A stretch of 64,000 nucleotides of DNA from CAYJDR01 sp964368965 (GCA_964368965.1 CAYJDR010000004.1:28797-92796); one strand, 5' to 3'. Numbered from the stretch's first letter, positions 34,267-43,996 are shown. The notes: generated from the sequence alone by a model not told the origin. Made by a program: numbers and translations.

Positions 34267-35727
34267 ATGACAAATTTAAACGTACTATTCTTAGCAAGCG
34301 AAATTGAACCATATGCAAAATCTGGTGGACTTGCTGACGTATCCTCAGCACTACCAAAAGCATTAAAAGAAAACGGCGTGAAAGTGAAATCTATCATGCC
34401 GCTATATTCAAGCATCAACCGTAAAAAATATAAACTGAAAGAAGTTCTTTCAACATCATGCGTGCACATGGGCAACTGCGAGGAGTGGTACAAAGTTTTT
34501 CATACTACCGAGCCTTATGGCAACGATATATATTTTATCGAGTTCAGCAAATATTTCGACAGGGACGGGCTCTACCACAACAAAGCTGGCGAATTTGAAG
34601 ATAACGCTTTTCGCTTCGCATTCTTTTGCCGTGCAGCTCTACAAGTGGCAAAAGATTTAAACTTTAAGCCAAATATTGTTCATTGTAACGATTGGCAAAC
34701 ATCTTTCGTGCCATACTTTATCAAAACATCTGGTGATTTATTCTTTGCTGAAACAAAGTCTGTGCTAACTATCCATAACATCGCATATCAAGGCAGCTTC
34801 GATACATCTGTGCTGCCTTATGCATGTGTTTATGGCGACGACTTCAACGCTGATACGTTTGAATCGTTCGGTGGCTTAAACTTGCTCAAAGGTGGCATAG
34901 CATACGCTGATAAAATCACAACGGTTAGCCCTACTTACGCAAAAGAAATCTTGGGCCCTATAGGCTCTGGTGGCTTGCACGATATTCTACGCTCTAGGTC
35001 AAGCGACCTATCAGGCATTATAAACGGCATAGACACAAACGTATGGAACCCTAGTGTAGATCCACTAATAGCTAAAAATTACAACATAAAAACATACAAG
35101 TCAGGCAAAAAAGCAAACAAGAAAGCCGTGCAAGAGATGTTCTCGCTAAGCGTATCGCCTAACATCCCACTATTCGCATTCATTGGGCGCTTCGCATCAC
35201 AAAAAGGCTTAGGGCTACTTGCTGGCGCTATCGAAAAAGCTGTAAACGATATGGTATGCCAAATTGTCATATTAGGGTCAGGCGATGAAGACGCACAATG
35301 GTACTTCGGTGGCCTACCTGTGACTTACCCTGGCAGAGTTGGCGCATTTATCGGCTATAGCGAAGATAAATCTCATTTAATTGAAGCTGGTGCCGATTTC
35401 TTTATTATGCCTTCACTATATGAACCATGCGGACTTAACCAAATGTATAGCCAAGTTTATGGCACATTGCCAGTTGTTCGTGCTACTGGTGGGCTTGATG
35501 ACACCGTCATACAATATGATGAAACACACGGCGACGGCACAGGCTTCAAGTTCTATGATATAGATGATAAAGCGCTATATAACACAATGGGCTGGGCTGT
35601 TTCTACGTATTTTGACAGGCCAAAACATATGGAAAAAATGATCAAAACAAGCATGGCGCAAGACTTCAGCTGGAAAAGCTCTGCACTAAAGTATATTGAC
35701 ATTTATAACGATGCGATTAATAAATAG
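34267..35727 (+). CDS. glgA: Glycogen synthase (ADP-glucose, GT5)
   Basis: The protein is 486 aa from the ATG at 34267 (AGGTGG 3 nt upstream). The open frame to 34213 overlaps the amidohydrolase and lacks a start signal. It begins NVLFLASEIEPYAKSGGLADV, the ADP-glucose-binding K-x-G-G loop. GINGIDTNVWNP, the GRFASQKG loop and FIMPSLYEPCGLNQMY (E-x7-E acceptor site) are also present. It extends alpha-1,4-glucan from ADP-glucose, implying glycogen storage. glgB/C are not in the window. Confidence 0.95.
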   Translation: MTNLNVLFLASEIEPYAKSGGLADVSSALPKALKENGVKVKSIMPLYSSINRKKYKLKEVLSTSCVHMGNCEEWYKVFHTTEPYGNDIYFIEFSKYFDRDGLYHNKAGEFEDNAFRFAFFCRAALQVAKDLNFKPNIVHCNDWQTSFVPYFIKTSGDLFFAETKSVLTIHNIAYQGSFDTSVLPYACVYGDDFNADTFESFGGLNLLKGGIAYADKITTVSPTYAKEILGPIGSGGLHDILRSRSSDLSGIINGIDTNVWNPSVDPLIAKNYNIKTYKSGKKANKKAVQEMFSLSVSPNIPLFAFIGRFASQKGLGLLAGAIEKAVNDMVCQIVILGSGDEDAQWYFGGLPVTYPGRVGAFIGYSEDKSHLIEAGADFFIMPSLYEPCGLNQMYSQVYGTLPVVRATGGLDDTVIQYDETHGDGTGFKFYDIDDKALYNTMGWAVSTYFDRPKHMEKMIKTSMAQDFSWKSSALKYIDIYNDAINK

Positions 35728-35750
35728 CCTATTAGGAGATTGAACGGCTC

Positions 35751-38036
35751 ATGATTTTTAACGACGCTAACGCTAGGTTTGTGGAAGAAGTTACTAACGG
35801 ATTATCAAAGTTTGGTATAAACAGTGAAAAATCGTCCGTTGGCTCATCAAAAGATACAACTATATTCCACATGCACAACACCGTGAACGATAGCGAATAT
35901 ATCGCAATCGGAAAGCGTAAAAAAGGCGGCAACGGCGCTGAAAAATCATGGAAAGAAATTATTGATAATGACCTAATATCAACCGCAACAAGCTATCTCG
36001 AAAACGGGCAAGCACCTGCTGGGGCGTTGATCGTTCCCTCTGTAGATGCCTCAACCGTTATCGCGTTGCTTGAAGAGCGTGGCGCAGAACCTACTGTCTA
36101 CCAACTGTTTGATGGCTACGTTGTTGTTGGGCTAACTAAGCAAGATATTAGGCTTGTATCAAAACCTCAAGAAGCCAATATTGATGAGCCTACAGAGCCT
36201 GCAAAAGTTGAACAAAAACCAACACAACCAAATACAGAACAACCACCTATAGACACACCTACCAGCGAGCCTAAAAGCCTTGCAGATGAACTGAGCGCTG
36301 TTGCAAATAACGAGCCAGTCACTAAAGAAGTGATACTCGAGAAAGCTAAATCTACCCCAATGGGCAAGAAGATTATTGCAGCTGCAATGCTGGGTGTTGC
36401 ACTTGGTGCTGTGCCGTTCGTGGCAGAATATTTGCAAGATGGCGTTGATACCCATGTCCCTATAACTAATGCACCAACTAATCCTACAGCAAGCCAACAG
36501 TTTTTTTCAGATGTTACTGAGGGAACTGCTGATGATATGGAACTATTGAAAATACTAGCAAACAACCCAGAAGCAACTGAGGACTTCTTGCGCTCTATTG
36601 CAGATAGTCCTGTTGCAACTGAAGTGCTGAAAAACCCAAATACTCCAAAAGATATTATAGAAAAAGCATATAACAGCAACGACTTAGAGAAACTTAAAGC
36701 GATAGCACAAAACCCCAACACATCGCTAGGTGAATTGGAAAAGTTAAGCAAAAACGTAAACTCAGATGTGCGTGCAAGTGTTGCAAAAAACCCTAGCATA
36801 CCAAAAGATATGATGGATAAACTAGCAAACGATGTGCCTAAAGTGCGTAACGCATTGCTAGATAACCAAAAACTCACACCAGATATACACGATATAATTG
36901 CAAAGCAAGGTAGCGACGATTGTGAGTTTCTAGAAAAACTCATGGCGAACCCTTGCGTTTCTCCTGATGTGCTAAACTATAATGGCCGCAACACAAACAG
37001 TTGCACAAGGCTTGGCGTTGCAAGTAACCCTAACACATCGCCAGAAGCGCTTGAAAAATTAGCTACTGATGAAAACGAAGATGTAAGGCATGCTGCATTG
37101 AAAAACCCAAACATACCTGAACATATACTTAAAAATATACTAACTGGCGACTTAAAACCAACGACAGATGCTGAACGCTTAAAAGATATTAAAGCGTCGC
37201 TACAAAATAGTGCAATACACCCAGACGTTATGAAAAAAGCGCTCGCAACGTCACCGATGTTTTATGCAGATGATATTGCTAGCAACCCATCTATCGATAA
37301 ACCTTTAATGGAACACATGCAAAGTTTAGCTAAAGGTAAGAAAGGGTTACAAAGTTTTATTGATGACTCTATTGCTATTAAAGATAGCCCTAACATGCAA
37401 GCAGATATTAAAAATAGCGCCGATAGGTCATTCAATGGCGACGTTGAAAAAGCACTCAGAAGTAAACTAAATAAAGACTTCGCAAATGACGTGTTTGACC
37501 CATATAAATTAGCCTCCCTAAGTGAAGGAACATTCGATAAAGATAAAAAACTAAGCAACTTCAAAGCACCTGAAAAGTTTGGTGCCGAAGGCCCTGAAAA
37601 TATAGCATACTCAATGGCAGATATGGCTGACACAGCAACCACGTTTAGCAACGCTACAAACACAAGCGCTTTAGGAGCTGGTGGCAATAGTGGCGGTAGC
37701 ATAAACCAATCTCCACTACACGTTGCTGATAGCATTGTAAACAACGTCATGGGTAATGTAATGCCTTCACTTTCTGGTGGCAGTGCAGGTGGCACAAGTG
37801 GTGCTAATGGTGATGGCAGTGGCGAGGGGCTAGGTGAATTTTCTGATGGTGCTTCGGGTGATAGTTCAATTGGTGGCGAAAGCTTAGGTGGCAAAGGTAG
37901 CGACGTTGCAACAGCTGCGATGCATAATGGGTTTAACTTTAGCCCTGTTCCACAAAATTTGAACGATAAAGAAGTTTCCGACTGGATATTTAAAAACTCT
38001 TGTGATAATATAGACACGTTGACAAATATATTATAG
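35751..38036 (+). CDS. Membrane-anchored LRV-repeat protein, novel architecture
   Basis: In this 761-aa protein, residues 1-135 form an unrecognised alpha/beta domain. A Pro/Glu-rich linker (139-175) follows, then one membrane helix (about 207-224, KKIIAAAMLGVALGAVPFV). Residues ~262-520 carry variant leucine-rich repeats of the form N-P-N-T-S-P-E-A-L-E-K-L-A-x-D-x-x-x-D-V-R (e.g. 296-350 and 426-460). The tail (650-730) is Gly/Ser-rich. LRV repeats are solenoids that usually bind proteins or nucleic acids. There is no signal peptide, so domain 1 is probably cytoplasmic and the repeats outside. It starts 23 bp after glgA and is followed after 13 bp by the 183-aa gene. Confidence 0.7.
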   Translation: MIFNDANARFVEEVTNGLSKFGINSEKSSVGSSKDTTIFHMHNTVNDSEYIAIGKRKKGGNGAEKSWKEIIDNDLISTATSYLENGQAPAGALIVPSVDASTVIALLEERGAEPTVYQLFDGYVVVGLTKQDIRLVSKPQEANIDEPTEPAKVEQKPTQPNTEQPPIDTPTSEPKSLADELSAVANNEPVTKEVILEKAKSTPMGKKIIAAAMLGVALGAVPFVAEYLQDGVDTHVPITNAPTNPTASQQFFSDVTEGTADDMELLKILANNPEATEDFLRSIADSPVATEVLKNPNTPKDIIEKAYNSNDLEKLKAIAQNPNTSLGELEKLSKNVNSDVRASVAKNPSIPKDMMDKLANDVPKVRNALLDNQKLTPDIHDIIAKQGSDDCEFLEKLMANPCVSPDVLNYNGRNTNSCTRLGVASNPNTSPEALEKLATDENEDVRHAALKNPNIPEHILKNILTGDLKPTTDAERLKDIKASLQNSAIHPDVMKKALATSPMFYADDIASNPSIDKPLMEHMQSLAKGKKGLQSFIDDSIAIKDSPNMQADIKNSADRSFNGDVEKALRSKLNKDFANDVFDPYKLASLSEGTFDKDKKLSNFKAPEKFGAEGPENIAYSMADMADTATTFSNATNTSALGAGGNSGGSINQSPLHVADSIVNNVMGNVMPSLSGGSAGGTSGANGDGSGEGLGEFSDGASGDSSIGGESLGGKGSDVATAAMHNGFNFSPVPQNLNDKEVSDWIFKNSCDNIDTLTNIL

Positions 38037-38049
38037 TAGACTTATAGGC

Positions 38050-38601
38050 ATGACAAAAAATAACAGAGCAAATTTTCCAAAACTAGTTACGAAAATGTTT
38101 GAAGCAATGGGCTTAAAGTTACTTGAGAGTAGCACACACTATCAAACCGAAAAGCCTGACCTTGTTGCAATCTACCTTGATAAACGTAAGTATTATGTTG
38201 TTGAGATAGTTTGTGAAGAGTGTGTTTCAATTAATTCGCCACGACTAAGCGCCGAAGGGTTGCTTGAAAATCACCGTGAATATTGCAAAAAGCTGTTCCC
38301 TAACAACAATATATCAGCTGCACTACTAGCTACCGTAATATGTGATTTAATCTCAGGTGTTGAAGCGTTTTCATTCAAAACTTTACAAGGCTACAAATTT
38401 AACGACATGACAATGTATGCAGCCGTTGCTATACCTACTAGGTATTTAGCCGACCTGCAACACGTGCTAGACTTTCTGCAAGTGGAGCATGGCTCGCTTG
38501 ATATACTTGATAAGTTTACGCTTGTATTGATATCTAAGGAAGATTCTGAAAAGCTGATAGAAAAACGCAAATTTATCAAATTTCTAATAGACAATAAATA
38601 A
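38050..38601 (+). CDS. Hypothetical protein paired with the LRV-repeat gene
   Basis: This 183-aa soluble protein shows K-P-D-L-V-A-I-Y followed by KYYVVEIVCEE, which looks like the PD...ExK core of restriction-endonuclease-like folds but with Val where the Lys should be. This is suggestive only. The C-terminal half (AVAIPTRYLADLQHVLDFL, KFTLVLISKEDSEKLIEKRK) is helical. It is tightly linked to the LRV gene and ends in a strong terminator, so the two form the 3' end of the glgA-side operon or a unit of their own. I know of no family. Confidence 0.6.
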   Translation: MTKNNRANFPKLVTKMFEAMGLKLLESSTHYQTEKPDLVAIYLDKRKYYVVEIVCEECVSINSPRLSAEGLLENHREYCKKLFPNNNISAALLATVICDLISGVEAFSFKTLQGYKFNDMTMYAAVAIPTRYLADLQHVLDFLQVEHGSLDILDKFTLVLISKEDSEKLIEKRKFIKFLIDNK

Positions 38602-38633
38602 GGGCTAGTTTTTACGCTAGCCCTTTTGTTTTA
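38602..38633 (+). terminator. Terminator between convergent genes
   Basis: GGGCTAG (38602-38608) and CTAGCCC (38617-38623) form a 7-bp stem followed by TTTTGTTTT on the plus strand. It may also serve the minus-strand gene ending at 38631. Confidence 0.85.
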
Positions 38634-39200
38634 TTTACTTTCATTTAGTTCAAGTTTTAGTGCTTCCATTTGCTCGATGTATTCATCTTCAGTCAATAAG
38701 CAATTGAAAAAATCTGTCAATGAACCAAACTCTTCGCACTCTATCAGAAACTGCTCGTGGTCTGATGTGTATACGGTTGGATCATCACTATCTTCATTTA
38801 AGTTAATTAAATATGTATCTGGCCATCCGTTAGATGTTGCAAATATTAAAAACTCTGGGTTTTCATCACCAAAAGTTTCAATTATTTGCTCCACTTGCTC
38901 TTCGTCAAATGTGCCGTCCCACTCATCATGGCTATCTGTGCCAACTGTGAACGGTGTAAAACGAGTTGCTTCAAACTCTAACATCGGCTTTGCATTTATA
39001 TTATCATAGCTGATTATGCCTTCCATGTTAGCAATCGCTTCATATTCTTCGTCTTCAAAATAATCTGTCCAAGGAGTTTCCTCTTCATTCAATATCAACT
39101 TTCTATCAAACGATAATGACTCTAAAAACTGTACCGCATTTGTGCAATCAACAGCATAGTTGCCGCCTAAGTCTTCAACTCTATCTTCTAGATGTTTCAT
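38631..39200 (-). CDS. Acidic SMI1/KNR4 (SUKH)-like protein, possible immunity factor
   Basis: This 189-aa protein is very acidic (EEETPWTDYFEDEEYEA). The C-terminal half, EFLIFATSNGWPDTYLINL then VYTSDHEQFLIE and FGSLTDFFNCLL, has the order of the SMI1/KNR4 fold: strand, G-x-D-x-Y, acidic turn, H-E, then a final S-F-x-x-F helix. SUKH proteins are common toxin-immunity proteins. It follows fic by 9 bp with AGAGGAA before the ATG, so it is the last gene of the ankyrin-Fic operon. The SUKH assignment is by eye and tentative. Confidence 0.55.
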   Translation of the reverse strand: MKHLEDRVEDLGGNYAVDCTNAVQFLESLSFDRKLILNEEETPWTDYFEDEEYEAIANMEGIISYDNINAKPMLEFEATRFTPFTVGTDSHDEWDGTFDEEQVEQIIETFGDENPEFLIFATSNGWPDTYLINLNEDSDDPTVYTSDHEQFLIECEEFGSLTDFFNCLLTEDEYIEQMEALKLELNESK

Positions 39201-39209
39201 AAGTTCCTC

Positions 39210-39970
39210 TTATATTAAATCAGTTGTTTTATATTCGTTATAGCCTTCGTAGTAATAACTGGCATCAATCCCTTTGATATATATTTCCCTATCATTGACT
39301 TTATCTGTCAAAGCAGATTTTAGAAGATGTTTAATCTCAATATCTTTCACAGGGCTTCGCTCCATCGCAAGCAGGTAATCGTTTTTATCAACAACATTCC
39401 AATCAACCACCATACTTAAGCTATGCTTCAAGATTAAGTCAAGCCATATCCTTGTAGCCCTGCCATTGCCTTCACGAAAAGGGTGTGCGATATTCATCTC
39501 TACATATTTTTCAACGATTTCATCAAATGTTGATTGAGGCATTTTATCAATATTATCTAGCGATGCTTGCAAATACATCAACGGCGCAAAGCGAAAGTTA
39601 CCTTTTGCAATATTGACTGTGCGAAGCGTACCTGCAAAGTCGTATATTTCATCAAAAAGATATTTATGTATGCTTGAGAGTGATTGAAAAGTGCCTACTT
39701 CTAGTGTTTCAAGGATACCTTTTTCAAAAAGTTCATATGCTTTTTTCTTGCTGATTTTTTCTTNNNNNNNNNNNNNNNNNNNNNNNNNNNNNNNNNNNNN
39801 NNNNNNNNNNNNNNNNNNNNNNNNNNNNNNNNNNNNNNNNNNNNNNNNNNNNNNNNNNNNNNNTCAAGGATACCTTTTTCAAAAAGTTCATATGCTTTTT
39901 TCTTGCTGATTTTTTCTTCTGCAAGTGCAAGTTCTGCCGCAGATGTTATGCCTAATTTATTTTCAAGCAC
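39210..39970 (-). CDS. fic: Class III Fic adenylyltransferase (interrupted by a scaffold-gap artefact)
   Basis: The frame is broken only by 100 N between two 55-bp copies; removing 155 bp restores 201 codons. The Fic motif reads H-P-F-R-E-G-N-G-R-A-T-R, complete with His and the anion-binding Gly/Asn/Arg. Near the C-terminus S186-Y-Y-Y-E190-G-Y fits the class III inhibitory helix (S-x3-E-G), as in the N. meningitidis protein, which restrains AMP transfer within an oligomer. Such enzymes AMPylate targets such as DNA gyrase. The start is GTG at 39970, overlapping the ankyrin stop by 1 nt, with GGGGTG upstream. Confidence 0.85.
39709..39918. other. Assembly gap: 100 N flanked by identical 55-bp copies
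   Basis: Bases 39709-39763 and 39864-39918 are identical over 55 bp around exactly 100 N, the same construction as at 24202-24411. Confidence 0.95.
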
Positions 39971-40638
39971 TATTCACCCCAGATTTTCCCTTTATCTAAT
40001 ATCGCTGTCATGATTTCATCAATGTTGCCAATAAAATCGTTCCACTCGCCACTATAGTGTGTTACACCATGTTCCAAGTCAACTACTATCACGTTCTTAT
40101 CTTTAACAACCCACACAATCATAACAGAGTCTACATAGCCATCAACATCTAACGCAAGCGCTATTACTTTTTTACGCATATATTTCATAACCGCAGTATC
40201 TGTAAGTGATAAAAACTTCACATATTTTGAGGTTTTTGCAGACAAATTATGGCATAGGTCACCTGACCTTAAAAAACTTAGTAAACTACTATCAACTTTC
40301 AACTTTTCATACTGGTTATATCTAAGTTCAGCGTCATGTAGCTCTATAGGTTCCCTGACCTTTATCATGTCTGCAATTTCTGGCAGATTTCTGACTAATG
40401 CTTCTGTGTATGCTCTAGTGCCATCTTTTTCTGTGTAGCTAACGTCTGCGCCATTTTCTATCAACAATTTTGCGATATTAGCTTGATTATATCTAATTGA
40501 GCGAATTAATAAAGATGTATGTTCACAGTAGTTTACATCAGCACTTTCCGCAATTAACTTTGCAGGTAGTGCATCATCATACTTATCCATACCCAATGAA
40601 ATATCCCACAGTTTTTCTGTAGCACTTGCATTGCTCAT
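39970..40638 (-). CDS. Ankyrin-repeat protein in the fic operon
   Basis: This 222-aa protein carries about two ankyrin repeats in its N-terminal half (residues 25-95, SLLIRSIRYNQANIAKLLI, ENGADVSYTEKDGTRAYTEAL). The C-terminal half (~105-222) is an unrecognised alpha/beta domain with IALALDVDGYVDSVMIVWVV, VIVVDLEHG and a final helix. It has no signal peptide, so it is cytoplasmic. It overlaps fic by 1 nt and lies 15 bp after metH. A role as Fic partner, target-recruiter or second antitoxin is inferred from linkage only. Confidence 0.65.
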   Translation of the reverse strand: MSNASATEKLWDISLGMDKYDDALPAKLIAESADVNYCEHTSLLIRSIRYNQANIAKLLIENGADVSYTEKDGTRAYTEALVRNLPEIADMIKVREPIELHDAELRYNQYEKLKVDSSLLSFLRSGDLCHNLSAKTSKYVKFLSLTDTAVMKYMRKKVIALALDVDGYVDSVMIVWVVKDKNVIVVDLEHGVTHYSGEWNDFIGNIDEIMTAILDKGKIWGE

Positions 40639-40653
40639 AAAATACCCTTACTA

Positions 40654-43600
40654 TCAATAACTTGCTTTACTATGGTGCACAATAAATGCAGATGTTGTAT
40701 ACTCTGGCACCATCTCATAAATTTCGCTAACTTCCACGCCGATTTTATCAGCTGATAATAGCTTTGCAATCACTTCGTTATATTCTAAATCTGGCGCTAA
40801 TGGATAGCCGAAACTATACCTTGTGCCACGTTGGTTATCTATCTTCAACTCGCGCCTTATTCTTGCGTGCATATATTCTGCAAGTGCTTCTGTAAGCTCC
40901 GTAAACATGCCATGCACCATGAAGTAATCTTTAAAATTACCTGCTTTAAACAGCTTTTTGCAATAGTCGGCACACTTATCGCCTAAAGTCACGATTTGTA
41001 TAGGCAGAATATCGAATTCGCCCTCGTCACCAATGAAGTAATCTGCAATCGTATTATGTGGCTTCGCACGACGTTTTGGGAAGCTGATTACGTTTTTAGG
41101 GTATTCGCCCTCGCCGTATACTTCAAGCGTGCGGTACGCCCTGCGCACATTGAAATAGCCGTAAACAACTTTAGCATCAACAACATTTGCTTGAATGATG
41201 CTTTCCTTCAATGAGCGGAACTCTGGCTCTGCGACTTTTTTAATCATCGAGTCGTATTCGTCCATGTTGCCATCTTTTGGTTTGTAGCCCCATGCGTTAG
41301 AGAAAAGCGACTTCTTATCAATATACTTGAACACGTCATTTACGTTGATGTTGCTAAGCACTTTTACGCCACTGAACGGTTTTTCAGGTATATTTTTCTC
41401 ACGCTCGATAGGGTTTATATCTTGGTTTTCTATCGCTTCTTCCATCATGTCAATAACTAGCTTATCACGTGATTGGCTAGCCAACATGTCGCCTTTCATA
41501 ACCTTTATATTGTCGAACGCATCACGGCAATGGAAAACTTTGCCAGGCATTAATGGAACACAGCTCTCCTCAACAAACTTAGCCGTCAATGCAGCGCCAC
41601 CGAGCATGATTTTAACATCAGGTAGCTCTTTTGATATCTTCTCAATATTGTCACGCATGATGTGTGTAGACTTAACAAGCAAACCACTCATACCTATAGC
41701 ATCAGCGTTCACTTCCCTAGCCTTTGCGATCATGTCTTCAACTGGCACTTTTATGCCTAAATTATGGATTTCGTAACCGTTGTTAGACATCATAATATCT
41801 ACCAAGTTTTTACCGATATCATGCACATCGCCAGCGACTGTCGCAATAACAACTTTGCCCGCTTTTTCACCTGACGCTTTTTCAAACTTAGGCTCAAGAA
41901 TAGCTACGGCTGTTTTCATCGTTTCAGCCGATTGCAACACGAATGGCAACAACATTTTGCCACTTCCAAACAACTCACCAACATGCGCCATCGCTGGAAA
42001 TAAGATATCGTTTAAAATATCTTCCGCTTTGATTTCTTTTATAACTTCATCAATCAGCGCATTCATATCTGACTTATCGCCTTTGATGATTTTATTGCGT
42101 AGTCGCTCACTAGGTGTCAATGCGCTTAAATCTTCTTTAGTAGCAGACACTTCAAAGTTTTCAAAGTGATTAATAAACTCTGTCAACGCATCGCCTTTGT
42201 TGTATATTAAGTTCATACATGCGTCGATATCAGCTTTATCAAGTGCAGATACGCTAGTAAGCTTCGATGCATGTACGATAGCCATATCAAGCCCAGCTTT
42301 CACGGCCTCACCTAAGAATACAGAGTTTAATATCGGGCGAGATTTTGCCGATAAACCAAACGACACATTGCTAACACCTAGAACAGTCTTAGCACCTTTC
42401 AAGTTTTGCTTAATTAGTTTAATGGCATCAATAGTTTCAATAGCTGCTGTCTTAAGGGTTTCATCGCCAGAACCAACAGAGAAAGTGAGCGTATCAAATA
42501 TTAAATCTTCTGGAGAAAACTTATATTCGTTCACCCAAACATCATAAATCCTTTTAGCGATATTGTATTTAGTATCAGCAGTTTGCGCCATACCTTTTTC
42601 ATCAATAGTCAGTGCGACTACGCAAGCTGGGTGCGCTTTTACAGTTTTTAATATGTTATGTAGTTTTGCGCCACCATCTTCAAAGTTGATTGAGTTGACG
42701 ATTGGCTTCCCTGCATACTTTTCGAGTGATGATTTTATGCACTCAGTATCAGTGGTATCTATAACGATCGGTGCTCTTAATGATGTGTTTAACATCGGCA
42801 CGATTTTGTTGTAATCTTCAATTTCACTACGTCCAGCGTATGCTGTTGATAAGTCGATAAAATGTGCGCCTTCGTCTTCTTGTTGTGCGCATATTGCTAC
42901 AACTTTATCATAATCTTCTGCTAGTAAAACTTCACGGAACGCTTTTGAACCTGTAGCGTTTGCACGCTCGCCAATTAATGCTGGCGCTGGCTCTTGTATA
43001 AGCTGAGTTGATGTATATAGGCTTGACGCTTCTCCTTTGTAGTCATAAGTGTTTTTAGTAACAGTAGTATTTTTGAGCCTAGCAATCTTTTTGATATGCT
43101 CTTGTGTGGTGCCACAACAGCCGCCAACTATATTCACATTGTAGCGCTCTACAATGTTTGTGACGATTTCTGAGAATTTGTCTGCACTCATCGGATAAAC
43201 AGTTTTGCCGTTCACAGTTTCTGGCATACCAGCATTTGCAGAAAGATATAAGTTGCCGCCCCATAGTTTTGCAAGTTGTGATATCGGCTTTTCCATAAAG
43301 TCTGGGCCGAATGCACAGTTAAAGCCTAGTATGTCGACATTTAAGCCCCTTGCAAGTGCTGCAACTGCTGAAATATCTGTGCCTGTTAAGAGCGTGCCGT
43401 TTTCCTCGATAGTGACAGACATATTGATAACTAAGTCTTTGCCTGCTTTATCTGCAACATCACGTGCTGCGTTTACGGCAGCTTTAACTTGCAATAGGTC
43501 TTGGCATGTTTCGATATTAACGGCGTCGATATCGTTTATTACTGATGATATTTGCTCGACATATTGGTCATAGAGTGCACTATAAGTAGTGTGCCCTAGT

Positions 43601-43962
43601 GTTGCAAGCTTAGTGCCTGGCCCAACGGAGAGCGATATAAACGTGTTATCAATGCCTTCTTTCGCACGCTTTGCGCACTCAACGGCTGCTTTGTTTATCT
43701 CTGCTACTCTATCTTCTAGCCCATATTCTGCAAGTACTGATGCCATTGCGCCAAAAGTGTTTGTAACTGCAACGTTTGCACCAGCCATGAAATAGTTTCT
43801 GTGGATCTCTTCGACAAGTTCAGGATATGTAACGCTCAAGTACTCATTACACCCGTTTTTGCCTTCCCAATATTTATCTTCAACGTCAGCACTTTGGATA
43901 CTTGTACCCATTGCGCCATCGAAAATTATCACATTATTTTTATTTATAAATTCTCTAAACAT
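40654..43962 (-). CDS. metH: Cobalamin-dependent methionine synthase
   Basis: Domain order of this 1102-aa protein: homocysteine-binding barrel (1-310, zinc Cys at 216 and 282-283), methyltetrahydrofolate pterin-binding barrel (~325-590), cap plus B12 domain (~620-850, with G-D-V-H714-D-I-G, the base-off axial His) and the AdoMet activation domain (~870-1102, YFNVRRAYRTLEV). It is slightly shorter than the E. coli enzyme but has all four modules. It makes methionine from homocysteine. It has its own promoter, and the ank-fic-SUKH-like genes follow at 15 bp or less, possibly co-transcribed. Confidence 0.97.
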   Translation of the reverse strand: MFREFINKNNVIIFDGAMGTSIQSADVEDKYWEGKNGCNEYLSVTYPELVEEIHRNYFMAGANVAVTNTFGAMASVLAEYGLEDRVAEINKAAVECAKRAKEGIDNTFISLSVGPGTKLATLGHTTYSALYDQYVEQISSVINDIDAVNIETCQDLLQVKAAVNAARDVADKAGKDLVINMSVTIEENGTLLTGTDISAVAALARGLNVDILGFNCAFGPDFMEKPISQLAKLWGGNLYLSANAGMPETVNGKTVYPMSADKFSEIVTNIVERYNVNIVGGCCGTTQEHIKKIARLKNTTVTKNTYDYKGEASSLYTSTQLIQEPAPALIGERANATGSKAFREVLLAEDYDKVVAICAQQEDEGAHFIDLSTAYAGRSEIEDYNKIVPMLNTSLRAPIVIDTTDTECIKSSLEKYAGKPIVNSINFEDGGAKLHNILKTVKAHPACVVALTIDEKGMAQTADTKYNIAKRIYDVWVNEYKFSPEDLIFDTLTFSVGSGDETLKTAAIETIDAIKLIKQNLKGAKTVLGVSNVSFGLSAKSRPILNSVFLGEAVKAGLDMAIVHASKLTSVSALDKADIDACMNLIYNKGDALTEFINHFENFEVSATKEDLSALTPSERLRNKIIKGDKSDMNALIDEVIKEIKAEDILNDILFPAMAHVGELFGSGKMLLPFVLQSAETMKTAVAILEPKFEKASGEKAGKVVIATVAGDVHDIGKNLVDIMMSNNGYEIHNLGIKVPVEDMIAKAREVNADAIGMSGLLVKSTHIMRDNIEKISKELPDVKIMLGGAALTAKFVEESCVPLMPGKVFHCRDAFDNIKVMKGDMLASQSRDKLVIDMMEEAIENQDINPIEREKNIPEKPFSGVKVLSNINVNDVFKYIDKKSLFSNAWGYKPKDGNMDEYDSMIKKVAEPEFRSLKESIIQANVVDAKVVYGYFNVRRAYRTLEVYGEGEYPKNVISFPKRRAKPHNTIADYFIGDEGEFDILPIQIVTLGDKCADYCKKLFKAGNFKDYFMVHGMFTELTEALAEYMHARIRRELKIDNQRGTRYSFGYPLAPDLEYNEVIAKLLSADKIGVEVSEIYEMVPEYTTSAFIVHHSKASY

Positions 43963-43996
43963 TATTCACCAATTTACTTCTTTTTTTAGTGCTTAG

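Noticed and set aside
36167..36943. 258-codon minus-strand open frame opposite the LRV gene
   Set aside because: It mirrors the repetitive codons of the LRV repeats; there is no ribosome-binding site and no recognisable protein character.
37262..38017. 251-codon minus-strand open frame, Pro/Leu-rich
   Set aside because: It is antisense to the Gly/Ser-rich tail of the LRV gene; the composition is explained by the opposite strand.
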